NCBI RefSeq assembly: GCF_001676705.1 | Contig: NZ_CP016170.1 | Location: forward strand, 5,146,001-5,210,000 | From: Bordetella bronchialis | GTDB taxonomy: Bacteria > Pseudomonadota > Gammaproteobacteria > Burkholderiales > Burkholderiaceae_B | DNA length: 64,000 bases | Direction: 5' to 3' | Shown: piece by piece, positions 53,784 to 62,748 of the stretch | Layout: each line of letters begins with the position of its first letter | Position numbering within the stretch: the first letter of the stretch is position 1 | Notes under the pieces: generated by a model | Databases searched by the model: none | What the model saw: only the letters and a program-made list of their open reading frames with translations | Told to the model about the DNA's origin: nothing | Made by a program: the position numbers and the translations under genes

Positions 53784-55466
53784 TCACGACGCCTGCCGGC
53801 GCGCCTGCTGGCGCAGCAGGAAACGCTGCAGCTTGCCGGTTTCGGTGCGCGGCAGGGCATCGACGAAGTCGATCTGCCGCGGGTACTTGTAGGGGGCGAT
53901 GGCGGCCTTGACGAACTCCTGCATGTCCGCCGCCAGAACGGCGTCGCCCTTCACGCCCGGCTTGAGCACGACATAGGCCTTGACGATCTGTCCGCGCTCG
54001 TCGTCCGGCGCGCCGACCACGCCGCATTCCGCCACCGCGGGATGGCGCAGCAGGGCGTCCTCGACCTCGGGACCGGCGATGTTGTAGCCGGCCGAGACGA
54101 TCATGTCGTCGTTGCGGGCCTGGTAGAAGAAATAACCATCGGCGTCCTGCACGAAGGTGTCGCCCGGCAGGTTCCAACCCTGACGCACGAACTCGCGCTG
54201 GCGCGGATCGGCCAGGTAGCGGCAGCCGGTCGGGCCCTTGACCGCCAGCCGGCCCGGTTGGCCGACCGGCACGGGACGCATGTCCTCGTCCACCACCTGC
54301 GCGATATAGCCGGGCACCACCTTGCCGATGGCGCCGTGGCGGACTTCGTGCTCCGGGCTCGACACGAACACGTGGATCATCTCCGTGCCGCCGATGCCAT
54401 CTATCATCTCTATCCCGGTCGCCTGCTTCCATAGCTGTCGCGTGGCGTCGGGCAGGGCCTCGCCGGCCGAGACGCTTTTCCGCAGCGAGGCCAGGTCATA
54501 GCGGGCGGCCAGGCCCGCCATCTGGCGATAGAAAGTGGGCGCGGTGAATACGATGGTGGCACGGAAGTCCTGGATCAGCTTGAGCAGGCCGTCGGGCGTC
54601 AGTTTCTCGGCAAGCAGCGCGCAGGCGCCGATGCGCAGCGGAAAGCACAGCAGGCCGCCCAGCCCGAAGGTAAAGGCCAGCGGCGGCGTGCCGCAGAAGA
54701 TATCGTCCGGCGCCGGGCGGATGACATGGCGCGGGAACAGGTCGCACATCGCCAGCACATCGCGGTGAAAGTGCATGCAGCCCTTGGGCTTGCCGGTGGT
54801 GCCGCTGGTGAAGGCGATCAGGCAGACATCGTCGGCGGCGGTATCGCAGGCGGTAAAGCCCGCCGGCTTGCCGCGCGCCAGGCTATCCAGGCTGTCCGGC
54901 GCCGTATCGTTGAAATAGACGATGCGCCGCAGGTCCGGGCTATGGTACTCGTGCCCGGGCTGCATGCAGGGCATCGCCTCGTCCTTCAGCCGGACATCGC
55001 ACAGCATGGCGCTGACGCGCGCCTTGTCGATGATCTGCTTCAGTTCCTTGGCGCGCAGCAGCGGCATGGTGGGCACGGTGACCATGCCCGCCTTGATCGC
55101 GCCCAGCCAGGAGGCGGCCATCATGGGATTGTTCGGGCCGCGCAGCAGCACGCGGTTGCCCGGCACCAGCCCCATGTCCTCGACCAGGACGCGGGCGATG
55201 CGGTCGGTCAGCGCCGCCAGTTCCGCGTAGGTCATGGCGGCCTGGCCGCCATCGGCCGCCGGCCACCGCAGCGCGACGCGGTCGCCCTGGCCGCGCGCGA
55301 CGGCGGCGTCGACCAGCTCCACCGCGCAGTTCAGGCGCGCCGGATAGGCGGTATCCGGGCCATCCAGCAGCAGTTCCGGCCATTCCTGCGCGGGCGGCAG
55401 ATTGTCCCGCGCGAAAGTATCGACGTGTGCCGTGGCGCGCGGCGCCGTATCGATGGTTGCTTGCAT
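53784..55466 (-). CDS. 2-aminobenzoate/benzoate-type CoA ligase
   Basis: A 560-residue ANL-superfamily acyl-CoA synthetase that activates an aromatic acid with ATP and CoA. It has the P-loop-like IAFTSGTTGKPKGCMHFHRD, the aromatic-pocket segment PLAFTFGLGG, the A5 motif DGIGGTEMIHVF, the A7/A8 hinge VSAGYNIAGPEVEDALL and the C-terminal catalytic Lys in PRTETGKLQRF. Overall features resemble benzoate/2-aminobenzoate-CoA ligases. Context with an aminobenzoyl-CoA monooxygenase makes anthranilate the likely substrate. The ATG (MQATIDTAPRATAH) is 32 bp after the acyl-CoA dehydrogenase. Confidence 0.85.
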   Translation of the reverse strand: MQATIDTAPRATAHVDTFARDNLPPAQEWPELLLDGPDTAYPARLNCAVELVDAAVARGQGDRVALRWPAADGGQAAMTYAELAALTDRIARVLVEDMGLVPGNRVLLRGPNNPMMAASWLGAIKAGMVTVPTMPLLRAKELKQIIDKARVSAMLCDVRLKDEAMPCMQPGHEYHSPDLRRIVYFNDTAPDSLDSLARGKPAGFTACDTAADDVCLIAFTSGTTGKPKGCMHFHRDVLAMCDLFPRHVIRPAPDDIFCGTPPLAFTFGLGGLLCFPLRIGACALLAEKLTPDGLLKLIQDFRATIVFTAPTFYRQMAGLAARYDLASLRKSVSAGEALPDATRQLWKQATGIEMIDGIGGTEMIHVFVSSPEHEVRHGAIGKVVPGYIAQVVDEDMRPVPVGQPGRLAVKGPTGCRYLADPRQREFVRQGWNLPGDTFVQDADGYFFYQARNDDMIVSAGYNIAGPEVEDALLRHPAVAECGVVGAPDDERGQIVKAYVVLKPGVKGDAVLAADMQEFVKAAIAPYKYPRQIDFVDALPRTETGKLQRFLLRQQARRQAS

Positions 55467-55498
55467 GACGTTCCCCTTGATGCCGGCGGCGGCCCGGC

Positions 55499-56674
55499 TC
55501 AACCGCCCTTGAACAATGCGCGGGCAATGATCAGTTTTTGCACTTCGGTCGCGCCTTCGTAGATGCGCAGGGCGCGGATTTCGCGATACAGCTTTTCCAC
55601 CGGCATGCCGGACACCACGCCGGCGCCGCCGAACATCTGCAGGGCGCGGTCGATGACGGTCTGCGCGGATTCCGTGGCCATCATCTTGGCCATGGCGGCC
55701 TCCCGCGTGGTGGGCCGGCCCTGCACGTCGCGCTGCCAGGCGGCGCGGTACGTCAGCAATGCCGAGGCGTCGATGGCGGTGGCCATGTCGCCCAGCGCCG
55801 CCTGGGTCAATTGCAGGTCGCCCAATGTCTGGCCGAACATGCGGCGGGTCGTGGCGCGGGCCAGCGCCTCGTCCAGGGCGCGCCGCGCGAAACCCAGCGC
55901 CGCCGCGGCCACGGACGCGCGGAAAATATCCAGCGTCATCATGGCCAGCTTGAAGCCCTGCCCGGGCTCGCCCAGCAGGTGGGTAGCGGGAATGCGGCAG
56001 TCCTGGAATCGCAAGGTCGCCAGCGGGTGCGGCGCGATGACCTGGATGCGCTCGGCGATCTCGAATCCCGGCGTGCCCGCGTCGACCACGAAGGCGCTGA
56101 TGCCGCGCGCCCCGGGCGCCTCGCCCGTACGCGCGAAGACGCAATAGAAATCGGCGATGCCGCCGTTGGAAATCCAGGTCTTGGCGCCGTTCAGCACATA
56201 GTGGTCGCCGTCGCGGCGCGCCTCGCAGGCCATGGCCGCCACATCGGAACCGGCCTCGGCTTCGGACAACGCGAAGGCGGCGATGGCCTCGCCCCGGGCC
56301 ACGCGCGGCAGATAACGGGCCCGCAAGGCATCCGAGCCCGCCAGCGCGATGGCGCCGCTGCCCAGGCCCTGCATGGCGAAGGCGAAATCGGCCAGGCCCT
56401 CATGGCGCGCCAGGGTCTCGCGCAGGATGCATACGGCGCGGGAATCGACCGCGGGCATGGCGCCGCCCCAGCTTCCCCCGGGGCCGGCGGGCACGCAATA
56501 GCGCAGCCAGCCGCCCTGCCCCAGCTGCCTGACCAGCGTCCGGCAGGCCCCATCGGTGTCGGCGTGGTCCAGGTCCCGCAGCGTAGCCGCGCACCAGGTG
56601 TCGGCACGCCCGCCCAGGTCGCGGTGCATGGCGTCGAAGAACGGCCATTCCAGCCAATCGGATCGCGCGGTCAT
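55499..56674 (-). CDS. acyl-CoA dehydrogenase
   Basis: A 391-residue FAD enzyme of the acyl-CoA dehydrogenase family. It has [15 protein letters not shown] and [17 protein letters not shown] (FAD/substrate signature), [15 protein letters not shown] and the C-terminal [13 protein letters not shown], where the Glu is the usual catalytic base. It should oxidise an alicyclic or acyl-CoA intermediate after ring reduction in the operon. Its ATG lies two bases beyond the stop of the enoyl-CoA hydratase. Confidence 0.9.
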   Translation of the reverse strand: MTARSDWLEWPFFDAMHRDLGGRADTWCAATLRDLDHADTDGACRTLVRQLGQGGWLRYCVPAGPGGSWGGAMPAVDSRAVCILRETLARHEGLADFAFAMQGLGSGAIALAGSDALRARYLPRVARGEAIAAFALSEAEAGSDVAAMACEARRDGDHYVLNGAKTWISNGGIADFYCVFARTGEAPGARGISAFVVDAGTPGFEIAERIQVIAPHPLATLRFQDCRIPATHLLGEPGQGFKLAMMTLDIFRASVAAAALGFARRALDEALARATTRRMFGQTLGDLQLTQAALGDMATAIDASALLTYRAAWQRDVQGRPTTREAAMAKMMATESAQTVIDRALQMFGGAGVVSGMPVEKLYREIRALRIYEGATEVQKLIIARALFKGG

Positions 56675-56675
56675 G

Positions 56676-57548
56676 TCAGTCCCCCTCGAAGCGCGGCTGG
56701 CGCTTGTCGACGAAGGCCTCGTAGGCGCGGCGGAAATCTTGCGTCTGCATGCAGATGGCCTGCGCCTGGGCCTCGGCCTCGATGGCTTCGTCCACGCCCA
56801 TATTCCATTCCTGGTGCAGCAGTTTTTTGGTCATGCCGTGCGCGAAGGTCGGCCCGGCGGCCAGTTGCGAGGCCAGCTCGCAGGCCGCGGCCAACAGGGC
56901 ATCGGGCTCGTGCAGGGCGTTGAAGAAGCCCCAGGCGGCCCCTTCCTGCGCGTTCATCGCGCGGCCGGTGTACAGCAGTTCCGAGGCGCGCCCCTGCCCT
57001 ATCATGCGCGGCAGCAGCGTGCAGGCGCCCATGTCGGCGCCTGCCAGTCCCACCCGGGTGAACAGGAAGGCCGTGCGCGCGCGCGGCGTACCCAGCCGCA
57101 TATCGGATGCCAGCGCGACCATGGCGCCCGCGCCCGCGCACACGCCATCCACGGCCGCGACGATGGGCTGCGGGCAGGCCCGCATGGCCTTGACCAGGTC
57201 GCCGGTCATGCGGGTGAAATCCAGCAGCTCCGGCATCGTCATGCGCGTGAGCGGGCCGATGATCTCGTGCACGTCGCCCCCGGAGCAGAAGTTGCCGCCC
57301 GCGCCGGTGACGACCACGACCTTGATGTCCGTCGCATACACCAGCGCCCGGAAAAGATCCCGCAGCTCGGCGTAGGAATCGAAAGTCAGGGGATTCTTGC
57401 GTTCGGGCCGGTCCAGCGTGATCACGCCGACCTTGCCGTTGTCGCGGGTCTCCCAGCGGAAGGTGCGGGGCTGCGTGCCCGCCATGGGCCGGCGATGGTG
57501 CGCCATGCCCTGCGGCGCCGCCGCGTCGTCATGCGGAATGTCGGTCAC
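56676..57548 (-). CDS. enoyl-CoA hydratase/isomerase family protein
   Basis: A 290-residue crotonase-fold enzyme. The oxyanion-hole and CoA motifs are [29 protein letters not shown] and [25 protein letters not shown]. It probably hydrates or cleaves a cyclic enoyl-CoA intermediate. I chose GTG 57548 because a strong SD AGGAG (57556-57560) lies seven bases before it; the ATG at 57566 would place that SD inside the gene. The next gene, acyl-CoA dehydrogenase, starts two bases before this stop is complete. Confidence 0.88.
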   Translation of the reverse strand: MTDIPHDDAAAPQGMAHHRRPMAGTQPRTFRWETRDNGKVGVITLDRPERKNPLTFDSYAELRDLFRALVYATDIKVVVVTGAGGNFCSGGDVHEIIGPLTRMTMPELLDFTRMTGDLVKAMRACPQPIVAAVDGVCAGAGAMVALASDMRLGTPRARTAFLFTRVGLAGADMGACTLLPRMIGQGRASELLYTGRAMNAQEGAAWGFFNALHEPDALLAAACELASQLAAGPTFAHGMTKKLLHQEWNMGVDEAIEAEAQAQAICMQTQDFRRAYEAFVDKRQPRFEGD

Positions 57549-57626
57549 TGCGTATCTCCTGTCCATGCATGCCGCCCGGCGCGGGACTCGCTTCCGGGCG
57601 CCGTCGCGGCGGCGGACTGCCGGCCG

Positions 57627-58418
57627 CTATCCCACCATGACTTCACCGCCGTCCACCGGGATGGACTGGCCATTGATCGCCGCCGCGCCGGGCTGGCACA
57701 GCCAGGCCACGGCATGCGCGACTTCGTCGGGCCGTACCAGCCGCCCTTGCGGATTGCGCTCGGCCAGCTTCGCGCGCGCCTGCGTCTCGTCCATGCCGGT
57801 CTTGGCGACGATGTTGCGCACGGCCTCGCGCACGATGTCGGTGTCGGTATAGCCCGGGCAGACGGCGTTGACGGTGACGCCCTTGCCCGCTGTTTCCAGG
57901 GCCAGCGCGCGCGTCAGGCCGATGACGCCATGCTTGGCCGCGCAATAGGCGCTGACATAGGCATAGCCTTGCAGGCCGGCCGTGCTGGCCACATTGACGA
58001 CGCGCCCCCAGCCCGCGGCCAGCATGCCCGGCAGCGCCGCCTGGATGCAGTGGAAGGTGCCGCTCAGGTTGACGGCCAGCATCTGTTGCCAAAGCGCCGT
58101 GCCGGTGCGGTCGAAGCGTTCGCTGCGCGCCTGGCCGGCATTGTTGACCAGTATGCCGATAGGGCCCAGGTCGCGCGCGGCCGCCTCGAAGGCCCGCGCG
58201 ATGCCGTCGGCGTCGGTGACGTCGGCCGCCTGCCAGCTCACGCTGCCCGCGGGCGACAGCGCCGCGAGCGTATCGGCGGCCCTGGCCAGGACCGCGTCGT
58301 CGCGGCCCACCAGGGTAACCGCGGCGCCCTCGTGCAGCAGGCGCTCGGCGATGGCGTACCCGATCCCCCGGCCGGCACCGGTGACCAGCGCGTGGCGACC
58401 GTGCAGCGGGGCGTTCAT
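57627..58418 (-). CDS. SDR-family dehydrogenase (3-hydroxyacyl-CoA type)
   Basis: A 263-residue classical short-chain dehydrogenase/reductase. It has the NAD(P) motif [20 protein letters not shown] at about residue 90, and the catalytic Ser-Tyr-Lys set in [22 protein letters not shown]. It ends [16 protein letters not shown]. In this operon it likely oxidises a 3-hydroxyacyl-CoA intermediate. The start overlaps the monooxygenase stop by four bases (ATGA). Confidence 0.88.
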   Translation of the reverse strand: MNAPLHGRHALVTGAGRGIGYAIAERLLHEGAAVTLVGRDDAVLARAADTLAALSPAGSVSWQAADVTDADGIARAFEAAARDLGPIGILVNNAGQARSERFDRTGTALWQQMLAVNLSGTFHCIQAALPGMLAAGWGRVVNVASTAGLQGYAYVSAYCAAKHGVIGLTRALALETAGKGVTVNAVCPGYTDTDIVREAVRNIVAKTGMDETQARAKLAERNPQGRLVRPDEVAHAVAWLCQPGAAAINGQSIPVDGGEVMVG

Positions 58419-60835
58419 GCCTCGCTCCGCGCGGGAGCCGGCACCGCGGCGGCGGCGCGGACGAAGTTGGTTTCCAGCTGGCGCTTGCCCGCCAGGTAGT
58501 GCACCGGCCAGTCGACGTCGGTATAGCCGACGCGGGCCGCCTCGCGCAGGGTCCAGGCGGAATCGGCCAGGTGCGGGCGCGCCAGGGCGCACAGGTCGGC
58601 CCGGCCGGACGCGATGATGCCGTTCACATGGTCGGCCTCGAAAATAGCGCCCACGGCGATGGTGGGAATGCCGGCCTCGTTGCGGATACGGTCGGCGAAG
58701 GGCGTCTGGTACATGCGGCCGTACACGGGATGCTGATCCGGGCTGACCTGGCCGGACGAGCAATCGATCATATCGGCGCCGGCGGCCTTGAAGCGGCGCG
58801 CGATCTCCACCGCGTCGTCGGCGGTGATGCCGCCTTCCACCCAATCGTGGGCGGAGATCCGCACCGACATGGGCAGCCGCGCGGGCCAGGCCTCGCGCAC
58901 GGCGGCGAAGACCTCCAGCGGATAGCGCAGCCGCCCGTCCAGATCGCCGCCGTACTCGTCATCGCGCAGGTTGGTCAGCGGCGAGATAAAGCTGGACAGC
59001 AGGTAGCCGTGGGCGCAGTGCAGCTCCAGCCAGTCGAAACCGGCCGTCGCGGCGCGCCGCGCGGCGTCGACGAAGTCCTGGCGCACGCGGTCCATGTCGG
59101 CGCGCGTCATGGCTCGCGGGGTCTGCGAGATGCCCGGCAGGTAAGGCAGGGCCGAGGCCGACATCAGCGGCCAGTTGTCCGCCGGCAAGGGATGGTCCAT
59201 GCGCTGCCAGCCCAGCTGCGTGGAGCCCTTGCGGCCGGCATGCCCCAGCTGGATGCCGATGCGGGCGTCGCTGTGGCCGTGGACGAAACCCACGATGCGG
59301 GCGAACGCCGCACCTTGTTCGTCGTTCCACAGGCCGGGGCAGCCCGGGGTGATGCGCGCGTCCGGCGAAGGGCAGGTCATTTCGACCATGACCAGGCCGG
59401 CGCCGCCCAGCGCCTTGGCGCCCAGGTGCACCAGGTGGAAATCGCCCGGCACGCCCTCGGTGCAGGCGTACATCGCCATGGGCGAAACGACGATACGATT
59501 CTTCAGCCGCACGCCGCGCACTTCGTAGGGCGTCAGCATGGGCAAGGGGGGCCGCTCCCGGGACCCCACATCCACGCCCGCCCGCGTGGCCAGCCAGCTT
59601 TCGTAGCCCTGCAGCCACCGGGGATCGCGCAGGCGCAGGTTCTCGTGGGAAATGCGCTGCGAGCGCGTCAACAGGGAATAGGCGAACTGCTCGGGCTCCA
59701 GCCCGGCATAGCGGTCGACATGCTCGAACCACTCGGTGGAATTGCGCGCGGCGTTCTGGATTTTCAGGACCTCCACGCCGCGGACGTCTTCGTAGCGCTG
59801 CAGGGCGGCGCGCAGGTCCTGCTCGGCCGGCACGGCGTCCGGGGAGCCGTCGTCCGGTCCGGGCCGGCTCGTGCACCCGCCCTGCCCGGCGGTCAGCTGG
59901 TCGGCCAGCTCGATCGCGTCCTCCAGCGCCAGCTTGGTGCCGGAGCCCACGGAGAAGTGCGCGGTGTGCGCCGCATCGCCCATCAGTACCACCGGCACCT
60001 GGCGCCGTCCGCGCGGCGTGTCAAGCGTGTTCCAATGCACCCAATGCCCGCAGATGACGCGTGGGAAGCGGATCCAGATGGCGGATCCGCGCAGATGGGC
60101 GGCGTTGCTCATCAGCCGGTGGCCGTCCAGCCAGGGCGCGAACAGCGTTTCGCAGTAGCGGATGCCTTCTTCCTGGCTCATGCGGTCCAGGCCCGCCGCG
60201 CGCCAGGCGGCCTCTGGCGTTTCGACGATGAACGTGGACAGGCCGGGTTCGAAGCGATACGCGTGCGCCTGGAACCAGCCATGCGGCGTCTGGACGAAGG
60301 CGAAGGTGAAGGCATCGAAGGCCTTTTCCGTGCCCAGCCAGACGAAGCGATTCTGCCGTTGGTCGATGTCGGGCTGGAAGGTATCCGCATAGGCGGCGCG
60401 CACGCGGCTGTTGATGCCGTCGGCGGCGATGAGCAGGTCCGCGTCGTACTGCCGCGCCAGCGCCTGGTCGTCCTCCACGGTGGTTTCGAAGACCAGTTCG
60501 ACGCCGGCCTCCTCGCAGCGCGCCTGCAGGATGTTCAGCAGCTTCTTGCGCCCGATGCCGATGAAGCCATGCCCGCCGCTGCGCAGCGTGCGGCCCTTGA
60601 AGTGGATATCGATGTCGTCCCAATGGTTGAAGGCATCGCTGATCCGCTCGGCCGACACGGGGTCGGCCCGGCGCAGGTTCTCCAGCGTGGCATCGGAAAA
60701 CACCACCCCCCAGCCGAAGGTGTCGTACGGCCGGTTGCGTTCGACCACCGTAATCCGGTTGGCGGGGTTGCGCAGCTTCATCAACAGGCCGAAGTACAGC
60801 CCGGCGGGGCCGCCCCCCAAGCACACTATCTTCAT
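58415..60835 (-). CDS. bifunctional 2-aminobenzoyl-CoA (or salicylyl-CoA) monooxygenase/reductase
   Basis: An 806-residue two-domain flavoprotein. Residues 1 to about 400 form a class A FAD monooxygenase ([54 protein letters not shown]). Residues about 430-780 form an Old Yellow Enzyme-like TIM barrel ([57 protein letters not shown]). This exact fusion defines the 2-aminobenzoyl-CoA monooxygenase/reductase that hydroxylates and reduces the activated ring in the aerobic CoA-dependent anthranilate pathway; databases also call it salicylyl-CoA 5-hydroxylase. It is the first gene of the operon, behind an inverted-repeat operator. Confidence 0.9.
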   Translation of the reverse strand: MKIVCLGGGPAGLYFGLLMKLRNPANRITVVERNRPYDTFGWGVVFSDATLENLRRADPVSAERISDAFNHWDDIDIHFKGRTLRSGGHGFIGIGRKKLLNILQARCEEAGVELVFETTVEDDQALARQYDADLLIAADGINSRVRAAYADTFQPDIDQRQNRFVWLGTEKAFDAFTFAFVQTPHGWFQAHAYRFEPGLSTFIVETPEAAWRAAGLDRMSQEEGIRYCETLFAPWLDGHRLMSNAAHLRGSAIWIRFPRVICGHWVHWNTLDTPRGRRQVPVVLMGDAAHTAHFSVGSGTKLALEDAIELADQLTAGQGGCTSRPGPDDGSPDAVPAEQDLRAALQRYEDVRGVEVLKIQNAARNSTEWFEHVDRYAGLEPEQFAYSLLTRSQRISHENLRLRDPRWLQGYESWLATRAGVDVGSRERPPLPMLTPYEVRGVRLKNRIVVSPMAMYACTEGVPGDFHLVHLGAKALGGAGLVMVEMTCPSPDARITPGCPGLWNDEQGAAFARIVGFVHGHSDARIGIQLGHAGRKGSTQLGWQRMDHPLPADNWPLMSASALPYLPGISQTPRAMTRADMDRVRQDFVDAARRAATAGFDWLELHCAHGYLLSSFISPLTNLRDDEYGGDLDGRLRYPLEVFAAVREAWPARLPMSVRISAHDWVEGGITADDAVEIARRFKAAGADMIDCSSGQVSPDQHPVYGRMYQTPFADRIRNEAGIPTIAVGAIFEADHVNGIIASGRADLCALARPHLADSAWTLREAARVGYTDVDWPVHYLAGKRQLETNFVRAAAAVPAPARSEA

Positions 60836-60875
60836 CGCGTCACTCGCAGTCCGGCCCGGCCGCCAGCAGCCGGAG

Positions 60876-60904
60876 TTTCAAGCCTAGATAGTTTAGGCTT
60901 GAAA
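60876..60904. promoter_or_regulatory. 29-bp inverted repeat, operator of the aminobenzoyl-CoA operon
   Basis: Perfect 11-bp arms TTTCAAGCCTA and TAGGCTTGAAA are separated by 7 bp, centred about 55 bp upstream of the monooxygenase start. The size and symmetry suit a MarR/TetR-type dimer. CoA-dependent aromatic pathways are commonly repressed this way, with the acyl-CoA as inducer. No regulator gene is adjacent inside the window. Confidence 0.75.
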
Positions 60905-60982
60905 TATATACCCGGAGCGACGGCGGCCGCAACACGGGTTTGCGAGGGGGGTACGGGGACGGAAGACCGGACGCGCGCGGCG

Positions 60983-61786
60983 CTAGGAGGCCGGCCGGCG
61001 CTCCAGCGCGACGCGGTCGCGGCCCGCCTGCTTGGCCAGGTACAGCGCGCGGTCGGCGCGGCTCAGGGTGGTGGAAACGCTTTCGCCGCTGCGATGCAGG
61101 GCCATGCCGACGCTGACGGTCAGCAGCAGTTGTTCGCCTTCGACCTCGATGGCATTGCCGCGCACGCCCGCCAGGATGCGGTCGATGACGGCCTCGCCTT
61201 CTTCCAGGCTGATGTTGGGCAGCAGGACGAGGAATTCCTCGCCGCCCCAGCGCGCCACATCGTCGCTCTCGCGCACGGAGCAGCGCATGATGTCGGCCAG
61301 GCGCGTCAGCGCGCGGTCGCCGGCATCGTGTCCGTAGCGGTCGTTGATGCGCTTGAAATGATCCACGTCCAGCATGGCCACGACGAAGGCCGGCTGGTCC
61401 GGGCGCGCGGCCAGGGACAGTTCCTTCATGCGCTCCATCAAGGCGCGGCGGTTCAGGAGATTGGTCAGGGGATCGCGGATGGACGATTCCTTGAGCGCGG
61501 CATTCATGTCGCGCATCATCTCCTGGTAGCCGTCGGAGATGCGCACGAGCTTCGCCAGCCGCTTCAATTCGCGGTCATAGCGCGCGACCAGGCCCAGTTC
61601 GCGCTGCCGGGCCATCGCCTGGAAGGCATCGGACAGGTAGGAAATGCGCTCGATGCGCTCCAACTGGTCGTTGGTGTGCTGCCAGAGATCCTCGAGCACC
61701 TCGCGCAGCGGATGGTCCGCGTATTGCGGCTCATCCAGCATGGATTGGATGCGGGTCTCGAGATCCTGGTAGCGCTTCTTTTTCAT
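60983..61786 (-). CDS. siaD: SiaD-like GGDEF diguanylate cyclase
   Basis: A 267-residue cytoplasmic diguanylate cyclase. The N-terminal helical coiled-coil region (about 1-105) precedes a GGDEF domain with RDPLTNLLNRRALMERM, DVDHFKRINDRYGHDAGD and the active site RWGGEEFLVLLP. It has no TM segment and no PAS or receiver domain. As the last gene of a siaABCD-like operon, its activity is expected to be controlled by binding of SiaC to its N-terminal region. Start and upstream stop overlap in TGATG. Confidence 0.92.
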   Translation of the reverse strand: MKKKRYQDLETRIQSMLDEPQYADHPLREVLEDLWQHTNDQLERIERISYLSDAFQAMARQRELGLVARYDRELKRLAKLVRISDGYQEMMRDMNAALKESSIRDPLTNLLNRRALMERMKELSLAARPDQPAFVVAMLDVDHFKRINDRYGHDAGDRALTRLADIMRCSVRESDDVARWGGEEFLVLLPNISLEEGEAVIDRILAGVRGNAIEVEGEQLLLTVSVGMALHRSGESVSTTLSRADRALYLAKQAGRDRVALERRPAS

Positions 61787-62160
61787 CAGCGGCCGACGAC
61801 CGTAAAGGGGAAGGTGCAGTCTTCCTTGAATTCCTCGGCCAGCTCGCCGACGCGCTCGTTGCGGCTGTCGTAGTACCAGGTCACGGAGACGTCGTGGCCG
61901 TCGCCGTGGGCGGCTTCCAGCAGGTCGAAGATGTCCATGACCGCCTTCACGCTGCTGGTGTTCAGATACTGCAGTTCCAGGATCATGGACAAGGCCTGCC
62001 GGGTCGACGCCAGGTATTCGTCCACCCACTGGATGACCGGACCGAACAGCTCGAAGGAGTTCTCCGGATAGGAGTCGCCGCTCAGGTGCAGGCTGCCCTT
62101 CGCGCTGTCGGTCACGATGGACGGCGTCGATTGGGAAGCGGGGATATTGAGTTCTTTCAT
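61786..62160 (-). CDS. siaC: SiaC-like regulatory phosphoprotein (DUF1987)
   Basis: A 124-residue DUF1987 protein. It shows STPSIVTDSAKGSLHLSGDSYPENS, FFGP-like ELFGPVIQWVDEYL and LELQYLNTSSVKAVMDIFDLLE. The Thr/Ser pair in YLNTSS marks the phosphorylation site region known for SiaC. In Pseudomonas, unphosphorylated SiaC activates the diguanylate cyclase SiaD, and its phosphorylation state is set by SiaA and SiaB, both encoded just upstream here. Confidence 0.9.
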   Translation of the reverse strand: MKELNIPASQSTPSIVTDSAKGSLHLSGDSYPENSFELFGPVIQWVDEYLASTRQALSMILELQYLNTSSVKAVMDIFDLLEAAHGDGHDVSVTWYYDSRNERVGELAEEFKEDCTFPFTVVGR

Positions 62161-62187
62161 ATGCGTTGTTGTTCGGGACGGTACGGA

Positions 62188-62730
62188 TCAGATGACGACG
62201 CTCAGGCTGAAAAACCCGCGGCCATCGCCATGCGGGCTGAGCGAAGCCTCGATGCCGGCACTGGCGCGGCGCGCCAGGTCGATCAGGCCAAGTCCGGCGC
62301 CGGTGGCGGCGGCCGGGTCGCGCGGCTGGCGCAGCTGCGTCTTGTAGGCGGCCTTCAGTTGGGCCTTGTCCATCGCCGCCAGCTCGCGCACGCGCTCCAC
62401 CAGGCGCTCGCCATCGGGCAGTTCGACGCGGTTGCCGGCGCTGACTGTGTAGCGGCCTTCCGCATCGCGGGCGATCACCACCGTCGCCGCCGCGTCGGCG
62501 TCGCCATAACCCTTCTGCACGGCGTACTGGCGTATGTTCTGCGTCATTTCGATATAGGCGGAAAACACGTCCATGGCCTCGGCGGGCCGCGCTTCCTGGG
62601 TTTCCAGGTAGTTCTTCAGGGCGTTGCCGATTTCCTCGATCAGGCTGCGCGAGATCGGTCCGTTGAAGCAAAGCAGCGTGCGATCCTGGTTGAATCGTTC
62701 TCGCAGCGCGTAAAGGTCCGATGCTTTCAT
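62188..62730 (-). CDS. siaB: SiaB-like protein kinase
   Basis: A 180-residue protein of the SiaB kinase family. It shows LLCFNGPISRSLIEEIGNALKNYL, FSAYIEMTQNIRQYAVQKGY (the Glu/Asn region resembling an HATPase N-box) and a C-terminal GAGLGLIDLARRASAGIEAS (G-box). In characterised systems it phosphorylates SiaC, opposing the phosphatase SiaA. It lies between siaA and siaC with short gaps of 18 and 27 bp. Confidence 0.88.
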   Translation of the reverse strand: MKASDLYALRERFNQDRTLLCFNGPISRSLIEEIGNALKNYLETQEARPAEAMDVFSAYIEMTQNIRQYAVQKGYGDADAAATVVIARDAEGRYTVSAGNRVELPDGERLVERVRELAAMDKAQLKAAYKTQLRQPRDPAAATGAGLGLIDLARRASAGIEASLSPHGDGRGFFSLSVVI

Positions 62731-62748
62731 GGGTGTCGGTCTGGAAGG

